From positions 1-27,968 of the forward strand of contig FMBT01000660.1 in assembly GCA_900095095.1 (NCBI GenBank): a DNA stretch of 27,968 nucleotides, read 5' to 3'. This DNA is from Fragilariopsis cylindrus CCMP1102. Lineage: Eukaryota; Bacillariophyta; Bacillariophyceae; Bacillariales; Bacillariaceae. A program made the position numbers and the translations under genes. Positions 9,016 through 19,260 of this stretch are shown one piece after another. Under the pieces are notes generated by a model. It had not been told where the DNA came from, made no database searches, and saw only the letters and a program-made list of their open reading frames with translations. Position 1 is the first letter of the stretch, and each line of letters starts with the position of its first letter.

Positions 9016-9753
9016 ATGGCAAAAAGAGATAATGATGACGATCATGATGACGATGATGATCTCCAACAACGAGGGACCGAAATCGAAATAGAAAAGAAGA
9101 AGAAAAGTAAGAAAATGAAGAAAATGGATGAAGACAAAAAGAAACGTAAACGTAAACGTGATGACGATGACGACGATGTCGTAGTGAAGCTTCAGGAATC
9201 AGAAATAAATAAAAAGAAACATAAAAAAGATAAAAAGAAAAAGAAACTTAAAAAGCATAAAAAGTCTAAGAAGAACAATGACGATGAAGTTGACGTTGAT
9301 GTTGAGGACACTGTTGATGACACTGTTGATGACACTGTTGTTGCTGCGACTACTACTGCTTCTCAGCAACAACAAGCCGGTATTGGTCTTTTCACTATTT
9401 CCACCGCCAATAGTAATACCAATAATTACGATGTGACGACTCTAAGAAAAAAACTGGAAAAAGTGAATAAGGTACTGACAGCACACGCAGCAAGTAATGA
9501 ATTAATATACCAATTGTCTCCCGTTCAAGTAAGAAAATTAACGAAGAAACGAGAACAGTATACTCAAGCTTTACTACAAAAAAAGAATACTAATACTAAT
9601 AATCACAATAACAGTGACAGTAACAGGAATTTAAGCTTGTCGAATCCTAGTAATAAGAGGAAGAAAAAGAAACATAAAAAGTCGAAGAAGAATAATGACG
9701 ATGATGTTGATGTTGATGACACTGTTGATGATTCTGCTGAGACTAGTCCATAG
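9016..9753 (+). CDS. Lys- and Asp-rich protein, probably nuclear/nucleolar
   Basis: 245 codons from ATG to TAG in one frame. The N-terminal third alternates acidic runs (DDDHDDDDD) with basic runs (KKKRKRKRDDD, KKHKKSKKNNDD), the composition of nucleolar and chromatin-associated proteins. Residues about 145-195 are the only part with ordered composition, predicted helical: VTTLRKKLEKVNKVL, then LSPVQVRKLTKKREQY. The block KKHKKSKKNNDD with a following VDVDDTVDD occurs twice, near residues 83-110 and at the C-terminus (218-240), and the DNA copies (9256-9327 and 9669-9731) are close to identical, pointing to an internal duplication. No family recognised; the nuclear location is inferred from charge alone. 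Confidence 0.65.
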   Translation: MAKRDNDDDHDDDDDLQQRGTEIEIEKKKKSKKMKKMDEDKKKRKRKRDDDDDDVVVKLQESEINKKKHKKDKKKKKLKKHKKSKKNNDDEVDVDVEDTVDDTVDDTVVAATTTASQQQQAGIGLFTISTANSNTNNYDVTTLRKKLEKVNKVLTAHAASNELIYQLSPVQVRKLTKKREQYTQALLQKKNTNTNNHNNSDSNRNLSLSNPSNKRKKKKHKKSKKNNDDDVDVDDTVDDSAETSP

Positions 9754-10283
9754 AAAATTGAATAAGACCAAATGGATATTCATTGTACCGAACTAATTGC
9801 GAGTTCGAAAGGAGGTGTAACTAATATGACATTAAGTGATGGTGAACCAAGGTACAAACGAAAGGAAAAAACAAACATACTGAAATCTTCCTTTAAAGAC
9901 ACACAAGGTACTCTATTATATTAACATTCGATTTTAGTTCTAAGGACATCTCTGGTCTTTTTGTAATATATATATATATATTTACATTATTGACCTCATT
10001 TATGATAAATTCTGTCTTCTAATGTATGGCTTTTTTCTTTAACGTGCCTCCTCGGCTCCCGTGATTATTAGATACACTATATATAATATCGTCTAACCGT
10101 ACTACTGTACTGTAAATCAATTGGATTGATGCTGCAAATCTCTTATCGTCGTTATCGTTATCGTTATCGTTATCACCATCACCATCACCATCACCATCAC
10201 CATCACCACCACCACCACCACCATCATTATCATTATCATTATCATTATCGTTGCGTCACAATGTTGATATGTTATAATGATTC
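9754..10283. other. Convergent intergenic region with simple repeats
   Basis: 3' flanks of the Lys/Asp-rich gene (+) and the small Cys-rich gene (-). Holds a (TA)8 run at 9966-9981 and a 112-bp hexamer repeat at 10141-10252 (separate entry). No gene seen. Confidence 0.6.
10141..10252. repeat. Imperfect hexanucleotide array
   Basis: Reads (CGTTAT)n, then (CACCAT)n, then (CAC)n, then (CATTAT)n on the plus strand. It lies in the 3' flank of the small Cys-rich gene, some 30 bases past its stop, and probably is transcribed in its 3' UTR. Confidence 0.8.
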
Positions 10284-10676
10284 CTAAAAAAGAGCCGCTT
10301 CTTCTGCCGCAGCAGTTGCATTGGTAACCACGACTGGATTTAATGGTGTTATAGGTGCTGTGTCTACTTGCGAGTTGTGTTTGTAGTGACATGGATAAGC
10401 GGAACCCTGTTGGTAACAAAGAGGAAGAAAACGAAAGGAGTATAAGGGACTTGGGACGTGCTTATATGTACACAACAGCGAGATGGGCGATGATATATTA
10501 CTGGATTTCATACAATCTTTAATCGTAGCTGCGATTCAAAAGGAAAATCTTACATGCGGCCAATTTGGACACCGATCTTCGAATCTTATATGCTCTAGAA
10601 TTTTGGCTTGCATTCCACAACCGCAACTTTTGAACGTGGGTTTTCCGCAATGGACGCAAGCAACGTGTTTACACAT
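10284..10676 (-). CDS. Small Cys-rich putative zinc-binding protein, two exons
   Basis: Exon 1 is 10676-10554 (41 codons) and begins MCKHVACVHCGKPTFKSCGC. A donor CAT|GTAAGA (GT at 10553) and acceptor AACAG ending at 10407 define a 147-nt intron, phase 0 on both sides. Exon 2, 10406-10284, continues GSAYPCHYKHNSQV and ends in an Ala/Glu tail, for 81 residues in all. Cysteines 2, 7, 10, 18, 20, 36 and 47 with the nearby histidines could bind zinc. I recall short bacterial and fungal proteins that begin with a similar M-C-x-x-V-x-C-x-x-C-G-K-x-T-x-x-x-C-G pattern and have no assigned function; that likeness is from memory. I start at this methionine rather than the in-frame ATG at 10751 because the conserved pattern begins here. 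The splice fits the intron size seen in the kinase-like gene nearby. Confidence 0.65.
10407..10553 (-). other. Intron of the small Cys-rich gene
   Basis: 147 nt, GTAAGA donor and a pyrimidine-rich stretch (CCTTTCGTTTTCTTCCTCTT) before the ACCAACAG acceptor. Both exons are in phase 0 and the joined reading adds an extra Cys-His pair. Confidence 0.6.
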
Positions 10677-10995
10677 GATTTCGTACTCAAACTTTTGTTT
10701 GGAAAGACAGTAGAATTGATAGTTCAGGCTTAAATTGTAGATGAAACTCATTCAGAAGGTTATAGAATTTGTAGTTCCTTAAAATATTGTTTATGATGTA
10801 TGACGGTTTTGTAGATAGACAAAATAACGAGGAACACTTCGCAATTCACTTTCACACAACGATCTTCAATATCACAAGCAATGAGATGTCGTCTCGCGCG
10901 GCGAACTTCCTTTAATGAGCCATTGAGGAGTTTTGTTTTTACGATTAAAGTTTATTTTGATGTATATTAGTTTTTTCTATTATAATAATTATATT
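10677..10995. other. Intergenic between divergent units
   Basis: About 320 bp, very AT-rich towards the right (TTTTTTCTATTATAATAATTATATTATG). No gene or RNA recognised. Confidence 0.5.
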
Positions 10996-11466
10996 ATGAT
11001 GTCTCATGGAAAATATTTTCTATCTAATGTTCAGCGTTTTTCTAAGAATCACATCGCAAACTACAGAAAAACAATCGCACAACATTGTTAACAAGGACGT
11101 AAAGCGAAAACAAACATCGACGACAATGATGGTAAAGATGATGATGAAGATGATGATGATAAAGATGAAGATGAAGATGAAAATGATGAAGATGAAGATG
11201 AAAATGATGAAGATGAAAATGAAGATGAAGAGGAAGAGGAAGATGATGAAGATGAAGAGGAAGATGAAGCAGAAGAAGAAAGGGAAGAAGACGCACAACA
11301 AGACATTGAAACTGTTCCAGTAGTTCGAGAACTAGTAGTAACATGCTTTGACTATACTAAGGTATTGGATATTGGAAAGACGGACTGCAGTTGGTGGTAC
11401 TTATTTTGTCGTATTCGTGAAACATATAGTGAACAAAATATATATCCAGTTGCACGAGCTGCATGA
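10996..11466 (+). pseudogene. Acidic-run open frame with an internal stop, probably dead
   Basis: From ATGATG at 10996 one frame reads MMSHGKYFLSNVQRFSKNHI and on to a TAA at 11089-11091; the same frame then stays open through a long Asp/Glu run (GAT/GAA/GAG triplets, 11119-11290) and on to TVPVVRELVVTCFDYTKVLD before TGA at 11464. One C-to-T change (CAA to TAA) would account for the break. Other frames remain open further right (to 11686 and, separately, 11721-11927), with ordinary-looking composition but nothing I recognise, so a frameshifted 3' part is possible. It may instead be an expressed noncoding region with an acid-coding microsatellite. Low confidence. Confidence 0.3.
11131..11280. 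repeat. (GATGAA/GATGAT) purine microsatellite
   Basis: 150 bp of GAT, GAA and GAG triplets with a few AAT/AAA interruptions; open in several frames on both strands, which explains many spurious readings here. Confidence 0.85.
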
Positions 11467-12021
11467 TTGTACAGAGATTATTCCACGTGCAAAATTATAC
11501 ATCCTAGCACAAAATGAGAATGGATATCTTGTTAGTTGTGGAATACAAATCAGGAACATATTCGAACTTGAATACACAAGTCATGTGAGTGGAGGATCTG
11601 ATTATAATGTGGACGTTACATACCAAATAAATGATTGGATAACAAATAATACAAATTCTAACAGAATAAATGAATTAGGATTATAAAAAGACAAGCCATA
11701 ATGATGTATCAGCATATGTCATGTGTATCGTCAATATACTTGGAAAGTACAAAAGGATATTGGTCAAATTAATTCAGTTAAAGAAACAATTATTGATTAT
11801 TGATAAAAATCCAACTGTGAATTATGGTGATAATCAACGTGAGGTTGCATTTACAAAATGCAGCATTTTGAGTATCTTCCGCTCTGCAGGTATTCAATTC
11901 GTGGTTATAAGGATAACAGCAGCGTAGATCGTGCGTAACAAATAAATGTATGCAATGCAATAGACAAGTAATTAGCTCCTTTATACTCCTAAATTCAATT
12001 TATTTATTTTTTGGTCTAGTT
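11467..12021. other. Degenerate or intergenic stretch
   Basis: Contains open stretches in two frames, one running from about 11348 to 11686 (includes TEIIPRAKLYILAQNENGYL) and one 11721-11927. They may be the tail of the broken acidic gene. Neither has a start, splice or motif I can defend. Confidence 0.3.
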
Positions 12022-14684
12022 TCACTGATGGATCCCCGGAGAATCGCGGGATGCATCAAAATTATGACCACCTTCTGGGATGGTTGCAGAACTGTTTAAA
12101 TCTGATTCATTTTTATTCTCGTCATCATCCTCATCCTCATCTAAGTCACATGTGTCATCTGAGTTGTACTCAAAGTTAGCAACTGACAAATCTCTTAAAG
12201 AACTCAGAGAACTCAAACGTGCTGATGGCCAGCGTGACGTATGGATAGTCATGGAATCACCTCTTACTCCTGGTTTGGTAGTGTCTTTTCTTCTTTCAAT
12301 TGCAGATTTTGGAGACGAAAGTTGTTTGTTTTCGTTGAACTTGTCTCTAGTTTCTTCTTCTGTTGTTATTCCACGTAGCAACGAATTTTCTCTAGAACTA
12401 CGACTAGAGCAGATACTCCACCTGATGCTCTCTCGTATTTTGCTTGTAGATTCGTTACAGCTGGGATGTTCTACCTTTAGTCTATGCCATGATTCTTTTG
12501 TATTGATATCAAAAGCAACGTAAGAATCCCACAGCGCACGCCAAAGCCAACGCTCGATTCCTGTATTGTGGTTCTGTTCCCTCGATTGACTACCTCCCTT
12601 CATTTTCCATCGCTGTAAACAGAAGGCGGCATCCGATAGCAACTGGGCTGTTACATACTGCGTAAGTAGCCATCGAAGTCCTTGATCTCCATCAAAAATT
12701 TCATCAATGATTCGATTCATGCATACCTCGTAAGCATCATAGGCATCCGCCAATAACTCTGTAGTTTCCTTAGTTATAGCTAGCTTATCTTTCTGAGGAA
12801 CAAAGCGGCGGACCCATTCGCCATCATCAGTTTCTTGCATACCCAAGACATGAAAAATTGAGAATAGAAACTTGGTCATAAATCCAGGAATTGACTGCAG
12901 TTGTGGTTCTCCCAAGTCAAAAAAGAAGACATCAGATTCATTCAGAAAAAGATTATGGATCCCCGCGTCGGCTAAACCTGAAGTCCAAATTTGCTTCAGT
13001 GCATTCGGACTCATACATTTTCTTTCATCAACTGCCCTACCCATCAAATTTATCCAGAAATTTTTACTAGGTTTGATCATAGGAGGCTCAGAAGAAGCAC
13101 CAACAAACACATCTGACATAAACGTCCCACTCTCCATCAATCTACCGAGATGCTTGGCTGGAAGCTTCTCTTCAGGAATAAGGAACACTTCATTCTTCCT
13201 AAATTCCTCACAGCTTTGTTTGAAAAAAAGGATGCGGCCCTTGGTTGGATGGAAATTCTTTTTTATGGCGTTTCCCATGAATTGATCGGCCATATGAGAT
13301 ATACTGTCCGCTTTGGAACTGGGGTCAGTTTCTAGTTTCCGAACCTCAGCTCGAACTTGATCCGCTACATCTACCTCTTCGAGCAAAGTAAGCTGTTGCA
13401 AATTATGTACTGTTTCTACAAATTTTGATATCAAGTTAGCAAGTAGAGAACCATGAAGCTTGCCTTCATACAAACATTGACTTCCCGTTTTTGCATCGGT
13501 ACCTCCGATCCTTTTCTGTGCTAACGTAAATTTGAATAGATGGCTTCTCATTATTCCAGACAGTCCTTTATATACCTGTTTCAGACAATCGAATTTCTCA
13601 TTACTAGACGATTCAACGGTCCCCGAATCGATGCAATGTGTAAACTTTTTGGGTAAAATAATAGCTAACGACGGCACTTTAGTCTTCTCATTTAAATGTA
13701 CCGCTGCTTTGGCTTGGTCTCGTTCATAAATTCGAATGCTCGTGCCTGGAGTCAAGACCGTGCTATCGGATAACGACGATAACGACGACGACGATGATGA
13801 TGATATTGTTGAGCGTCTTCCAATCTTATTTGACGAGACACTGTCAGTCTTTTTCGAAACTATTGAACCTAAAGAGTCTGAGGACGTATTAGCAGATGAG
13901 ATTTTGGACGAATAACCACCGATCTTTACTAAATGTCTTAATTTCCCCCATAATTCTTTCTTCTTAAGTAGCACGTGTTGGGGGCTAATATAGATCATTT
14001 TAAATTCCGGCAAACAAGATTTCATCGAAAGAGCCGCCTCTTTGGATCTCCTACTATTACGTTCTCCTCTTTTCTTTAATTCTTCCGCAATCGTTGCAAG
14101 AGCGTATGATTCTTTCAGGTCCTTGAAATCACCGTGTTTCATCACAATATCTCCCAATTCTGGATGGCTTCCTGCAAATACAGCTATTCCACTTCCACCA
14201 CCTAACAACACAAACCGCAGAGAAAAAAAAATAAGAATGAGATGGACTATTCATATAATATATTGCGTGCATTTTTTTGTTTTTGTTTTTTTTGGCGACG
14301 GCGATATAAATTAATACTACAGAATAATATATATACACACTCACCTCCCATTCGTCGTACATTCATTAAGCTGGCAGGAGCAAAGACGTTTGGATGAATA
14401 CTATGATAGTGACTATCCGTACAGTAATCAAAGCGGATATTGTTTTCATCATCTCCGTCGTCGGGGGCAATGTAAATCTGCAATCCCAATTCACCCGTTA
14501 ATGTACCACTATCAGATCTGGATCTGGTCAGTAGTTTCGCACCGCCGCCCTTATTTCGTATCGAAGACGACCGTAGGAGTATGGGATCGATGATCGCACT
14601 ATCATCATCTTTCATCGTGTTATCATCTCTTTTCATCCGCGCATTCCGTATCTGCTTTATTGCTACGTCTGTTTGGACTTGCAT
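12022..14684 (-). CDS. Divergent kinase-fold protein, 839 residues, two exons
   Basis: Exon 1 is 14684-14345 (113 codons plus one base), exon 2 14201-12022. Donor GGAG|GTGAGT and acceptor TTGTTAG are both phase 1. The splice restores a glycine loop, MGGGGSGIAV (112-121), followed 17 residues later by VMK (K135), the spacing of G-x-G-x-x-G and the ATP-binding Lys of protein kinases. Far downstream, DAGIHNLFL has D525 and N530 in the HRDxxxxN spacing, and 12 residues later FFFDLGEP (D542) stands where DFG is expected. The 390 residues between the two halves are far more than in a normal kinase and include a disordered Ser-rich linker (about 240-275). The C-terminal 200 residues are disordered and acidic. 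I know no family; ATP binding or phosphotransfer is inference from motif spacing only. The gene shares an 817-bp upstream region with the secreted Asn-rich gene. Confidence 0.7.
14202..14344 (-). other. Intron of the kinase-like gene
   Basis: 143 nt, AT-rich, GTGAGT donor and TTTGTGTTGTTAG acceptor. Removal joins phase-1 exons and creates the run of four glycines. Confidence 0.8.
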
Positions 14685-15501
14685 GACTATGTTCTGTTTT
14701 ATCTAACTGTATTTTCCTTCTTTTATGTACTACTTGAGTTGCGTTCGAAGATATGATGCGATGTCTTGTTTCTTGTCGATTGTTACTTCAAGTTCATTTC
14801 ACTCATTCATTTTTGTTCCACTGGCTTCATACTGGCTGTGCTTAATTCTTGATTCAGAAGCGAAGTTTCAACACATAATTTTATATTGAATGAATCTTGT
14901 GAGGAGAACGCGAACGCGAACGGTGAAACAATTGAATGAATCGCGACGAACATGCAATACACGAATATGGCATAAGCGTCAATTAATGAACGTCATTGAA
15001 GAGTAAAAACAGTTCATTATTTATTTATTATTATTTTATTTATTTATTATGTTTCGAAGCGGAAAACAGTTTGGCTACAACTTAGGCCCGTTTAACTATG
15101 CTCGTTTCACTGTTATGTAACACGAATGAAAAAAAATGATTAATCGTGTAATTTCTTGTACAGTAATTACAAATAATAACTGCTCATTTCAGACGTTACC
15201 GTATTACGGTGGAAAATTAGTAAATCACGCACGAGCATACTGATATGTGAAGGTACGTTGGAATATAATTTCGGAAATCAACACAGTCCTGAACTTCGAA
15301 ACTGGTATAACCAGAATGAATTATTGATCACGAAAACACTGATTGGCGATTCTACAAATCATCGTTTCGATGGAGCAGCATCAGCACCAGCACCAGTACC
15401 AGCAGGAAAGACGTTACGAAGCAAACAACTTCTTGAGCGGTACTTACCGTCGTACATCATAAAATATACAAGGAAAAATTAAATTAAAATAAATAGCCGC
15501 G
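14685..15501. promoter_or_regulatory. Shared upstream region of two divergent genes
   Basis: 817 bp between the ATG of the kinase-like gene (-) and that of the secreted Asn-rich gene (+). A TTATT/TTAT-rich run lies at 15015-15051. A 74-codon open stretch (15258-15482) starts only at TTG and is probably 5' UTR. No known element recognised. Confidence 0.5.
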
Positions 15502-15964
15502 ATGAAGTCGTTGTCGTTGTCGTTTTCAATTTTGTTATCTCTGTTGTCGTTCTCGCTTTCCTTTGAGAATTCTTCTCCGAAAATTTCAAATAATCATCAC
15601 AGTACACTGATTGCTGGAATATGGAAATTAACATCCTGTTCCTTACCCTACTACGATAATATCAATACAAGTACTATACGATCGAAACTGTATAAGGGAT
15701 TTAATAATAATAATGATAATAATAATGATAATGATAATCAAGGTGACGACGAAATTGACAATAATAATAATGAAATGATGATCTTACTCAAACTCAATAT
15801 TGATGGTACTTTTAAACAATGCGATGAAGGTTATCGAGAAGGCAATTGGATTTCAGGGAATTGGAAAATTCAACAGATTACAACAACAACAACAACAACA
15901 ACAACAATGAATGATGAAAAGAATATCGATGATAATGACAACAACAAAAATAATTATCACGAGG

Positions 15965-16042
<78 letters not shown>

Positions 16043-16710
16043 GAAAAAGTAGTAACAACAAGAATACTAATACGTCGCCGCCGTCGTCTTTAAAACTATT
16101 GTTGGCAATAAATCGTCAATATTATGGACCATCTTACGATGTACTGTTAGAGGCTACTGTAATTTGTCACGAAAACAATAATACTGCTACTGCTATTACT
16201 GCTATTGATGATTGTGGTGATAGTAGTAATGAAGAAGACAATAATAATGACGAACACCAGAACAAAAAAAACGTGGGAGATCACATGAGGATGAGCGACG
16301 GACGATCACTTGAAGAATCTGTTAAACTATGGCATGGAGTTGTTAAAAAAGGAAAATTTCAAAGAAGGCATCCGTTTTTCGTTCCACCGTCATCATCATC
16401 ATCATCATCATCGTTGTTATCGACAGATTATAATAATGACAAAAACAATGATAGTAACAATAGCAATAACAATAGCAATAACAATAACAATAACAACAGT
16501 ATCATGATTGATCCGGAAGTGTTAGGATCATTCTACCTGGAACAAGCCTTGACATCTCATTCAATCATTGGTGGTACTACTATTAGTAGTAAATTGGTAC
16601 AGCGAGATGATCCATTAAGAACCTCCGTCATCAACAACAACAAAATCAATGATGATGACGATGATGACGATTTCTTTTCCTTTTCGACTTCTAAGGGAGC
16701 CTTCCAATGA
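15502..16710 (+). CDS. Secreted or organelle-targeted Asn-rich protein, possible lipocalin-like core
   Basis: 402 codons from ATG to TGA. Residues 1-20 (MKSLSLSFSILLSLLSFSLS) are a signal peptide followed by F, compatible with secretion or with the bipartite plastid targeting of diatoms. The ordered pieces are short strands between low-complexity inserts: LIAGIWKLTSC (about 36-46), MMILLKLNIDGTFKQC with EGNWISGNWKI (about 91-123), LLLAINRQYYGPSYDVLLEA, and VKLWHGVVKKGKF. The G-x-W start, DGTF and G-x-W repeats resemble a small lipocalin/nitrobindin-like beta barrel, but this is a guess. Inserts are Asn/Asp runs encoded by AAT, ACA and ATC microsatellites; one Asn run has about 25 residues. 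Frame is intact in spite of these tracts. Confidence 0.6.
15965..16041 (+). repeat. (AAT)25 microsatellite coding for poly-Asn
   Basis: 77 bp of uninterrupted ATA/AAT period-3 repeat in frame for asparagine within the secreted Asn-rich protein. Neighbouring (ACA)n at 15880-15906 codes for poly-Thr and (ATC)n at 16391-16411 for poly-Ser. Confidence 0.9.
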
Positions 16711-17261
16711 CAAGCAACAGCTTAGTAAGAAGCTTAGTTTAAAAGTTGTCTGGGAAAAAGGGAACTCATATCAAGGAGTAAGGCTATAAAAATAGAAGAT
16801 CTGGAAACTTGGAAGTCATATTATACTAGGGAGAAGCGATGTCACCAGCGATTAATCGATTAGGATATGAGTGTACCAACACCTGATTGTTGTTTAAATC
16901 CAGTAATGCTTCTAAATCCATTTTGTCCAACCAACAGCACTAACAGCTAAATAATGAAATTTCCCTGCTAATACGATTGCTAGTGATATGTTAATGGTAC
17001 ATGCTCCATAATATAACCAACTGTTAGAATCCAGCAGGCATAATAAACAGCATATTCTTTTTCTTTCCTGTAGACGAATTGAAAATAAACACTAACTCAG
17101 TCCCTACTTCTTTTCTCACAATAGTACAATATCAAAATATCAATAGCTCATTATTTAAATCCAACTTTATTCGAATTCAGCAATGAGCAACGCTATAACG
17201 CATTAATCATCAACGCATAAAATCGACGACAATAGACAATTTACCTACATCGTAGCATCAA
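16711..17261. other. Intergenic between two + strand genes
   Basis: 551 bp, AT-rich, 3' flank of the Asn-rich gene and promoter of the AlgH-like gene. No convincing gene, RNA or repeat. Confidence 0.6.
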
Positions 17262-18207
17262 ATGTTCCACCATGGCGGAATCAAAAGGCAAAGGAGGAAA
17301 CGTTTTTTATCGCCCACACAGTTAATCACGGTGCTACTGTTATCGTTTTCGCCTTATCTTGTGCAACCCTTTGTACATTTACATCATCATAATAGTCGAC
17401 GATTATTAATATCATCATCACAGGCAGTACTAGCATCGTTGTTAAGAGAGATCGATGATGTGGAAGATATTCAAGAAGGAACCATCGTATTGAGTCGGGT
17501 TGAAAGCCGCTTGGGATGTCACGATCTGAAACAGACCTATCTTCATAAGGCTGTTGTGCTAATTATCGATCACGATCCAGACGACTTTACACAGGGGATT
17601 ATTTTAAACAGAGCGTCGGATCTCATACTGCTCGACAGAGAGATAGTTTATTATGAAGAAGGCAGTAACGAGGAAGAAAAAAATGATACTGCTGCTCACG
17701 AAATAACAACGGCAACGAATGTCGACAAAAATAACAATAACAATAACAACAATAACTCGTCATCAACTTCTTGGCGGATACATTTTGGAGGTGATATAGG
17801 TGGATGGTATGAAGAAACTCCTCAGCTTCTTTGTCTTCATGGAATTAAATCGGATACAGCTTTGGCAGTTTCTGATCCAATCTTTGATGGTGTCTTCATC
17901 ACAAGTCACTTAGGTGCACGTTCTCTAGTCGAGTCTGGAGAAGCGAAATCGGATCAATTCTTTACATTTTCTGGTTTTGTAGGGTGGGAACAACACCAAC
18001 TTGAAAATGAAATCGATCGAGGATCGTGGAATCTGGCCTCACTTGTAGATGCAGATGTAGATGCGGAAGCAGCAGCGAAAGATGAAGGAGAAGAAGAACA
18101 TGCGCTGATGAATCTTCTCGGAACATATTCATGGAAAAATACCAATTACAACCCCCAGTCAGCGGGGCTGGAGTTTTGGAATAGATTAATGACTGATCTC
18201 GAAACGG

Positions 18208-18240
<33 letters not shown>

Positions 18241-19196
18241 AGAATATGGAAGACAAAGAATTCCAGCAGCAATCCTTTACTGATTTAATGTTGAAAGAAT
18301 GGGCAACACAACGCTTGCTAGTCACTAAAGAAACATTGAATACCGATGATGGTAAATACGAAAAGAAAAGTGAAGTTGAGGATGCGGATATTTTTCGGGC
18401 CATGAAGGCGGCTGCGGATCCTATCCCTGTCTCACCAGGGAATATATTAAAAGGATCTACATCTAAATACATTATAAATGAGCAGCTATTCCACAAAGCA
18501 ACAATCTTGTTTCTTCAAGATACACCAGAAGCATCAATTGGAGTTATACTCAACCTTCCGACGAAAGACTCTTACACGCTCCTTGTGAGAGATTATCTGA
18601 CAACGGACGTTGTCGGTAAGAAATCGAAAACAAACAAAGCCTTTGATTTCGTGGTACGATACGGCGGTCCAAGTGGGAGTAAAGATGAAGGAGAGCAATT
18701 GATTTGGTTACATGACAGTGATGTCTTAAAAGGTAAAGGAATCGGGGTTCCCATTTCTGGTCAAACATCCATTCATGTTTGTTCTGAAAAAGAAGTAGAG
18801 GAAGCGATTCGGAACAGTTCGGTTCCTGCGAATCACTTTTTGTTGGTGCAAGGATTTTGCGCTTGGACAAAGGATGCTTCTGGGTCAACAGGGGGTGTTT
18901 ACGGTCAAATACTTAATGGTAATATAGAAGACACACAAATATATGCAACAAGTCAACGGAAAAAGATGTGGAGATTATTGTCATCACAAAAGTTATTATC
19001 GTCAGAAGAAAGTCTTAAAGAAAACTTTGAATTGGCTCTCTCAGCTTGGGAAGCAACGAAACAACAAAACTATTCCACCAAGACAGAGAGTAGACACATC
19101 TTCGACAGCAACGTTGATATTTCAACGCTTGCAGATGACGCGTTATTGGCATGGATGAAAATATTTCTTCTTTATGGAGCGGAATATATTCTATAG
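17262..19196 (+). CDS. AlgH-like (UPF0301/DUF179) protein with two tandem domains
   Basis: 644 codons from ATG to TAG. The N-terminus is basic then hydrophobic (LITVLLLSFSPYLVQPFV, residues 21-38), a signal or plastid-targeting sequence. Domain 1, about residues 73-255, has GTIVLSR, YLHKAVVLIIDH, GIILNRAS, HFGGDIGGW, LLCLHG and the closing FSGFVGWEQHQLENEI, all hallmarks of DUF179. An Asn run (157-165) interrupts it. Domain 2, about 395-570, repeats the plan in weaker form: GNILKGS, LFHKATILFLQD, GVILNLPT, VRYGGPSG, LIWLHDS, and LVQGFCAWTKD. Bacterial members have one domain of about 190 residues; plant members are plastid proteins of unknown function. Both copies keep the G-G-P/D-x-G and L-x-L/W-L-H pattern. 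The stop lies 64 bases from the stop of the DOCK-type gene, tail to tail. Function unknown. Confidence 0.85.
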
Positions 19197-19260
19197 ACAT
19201 AAATTCAAATAGCTAGATTGTTTTTAAGCGCCAAGAAGGCATATTTTTACACAGTCTTGC

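Noticed and set aside
11020..11344. Open frames on the minus strand through the acidic microsatellite, giving hydrophobic Phe/Ile or Ser runs.
   Set aside because: They arise because a GAT/GAA repeat has no stops in any frame; they have no independent support.
15258..15482. 74-codon open stretch upstream of the Asn-rich gene.
   Set aside because: It begins only with TTG, has no motif and lies in the 5' flank of a gene starting 20 bases later.
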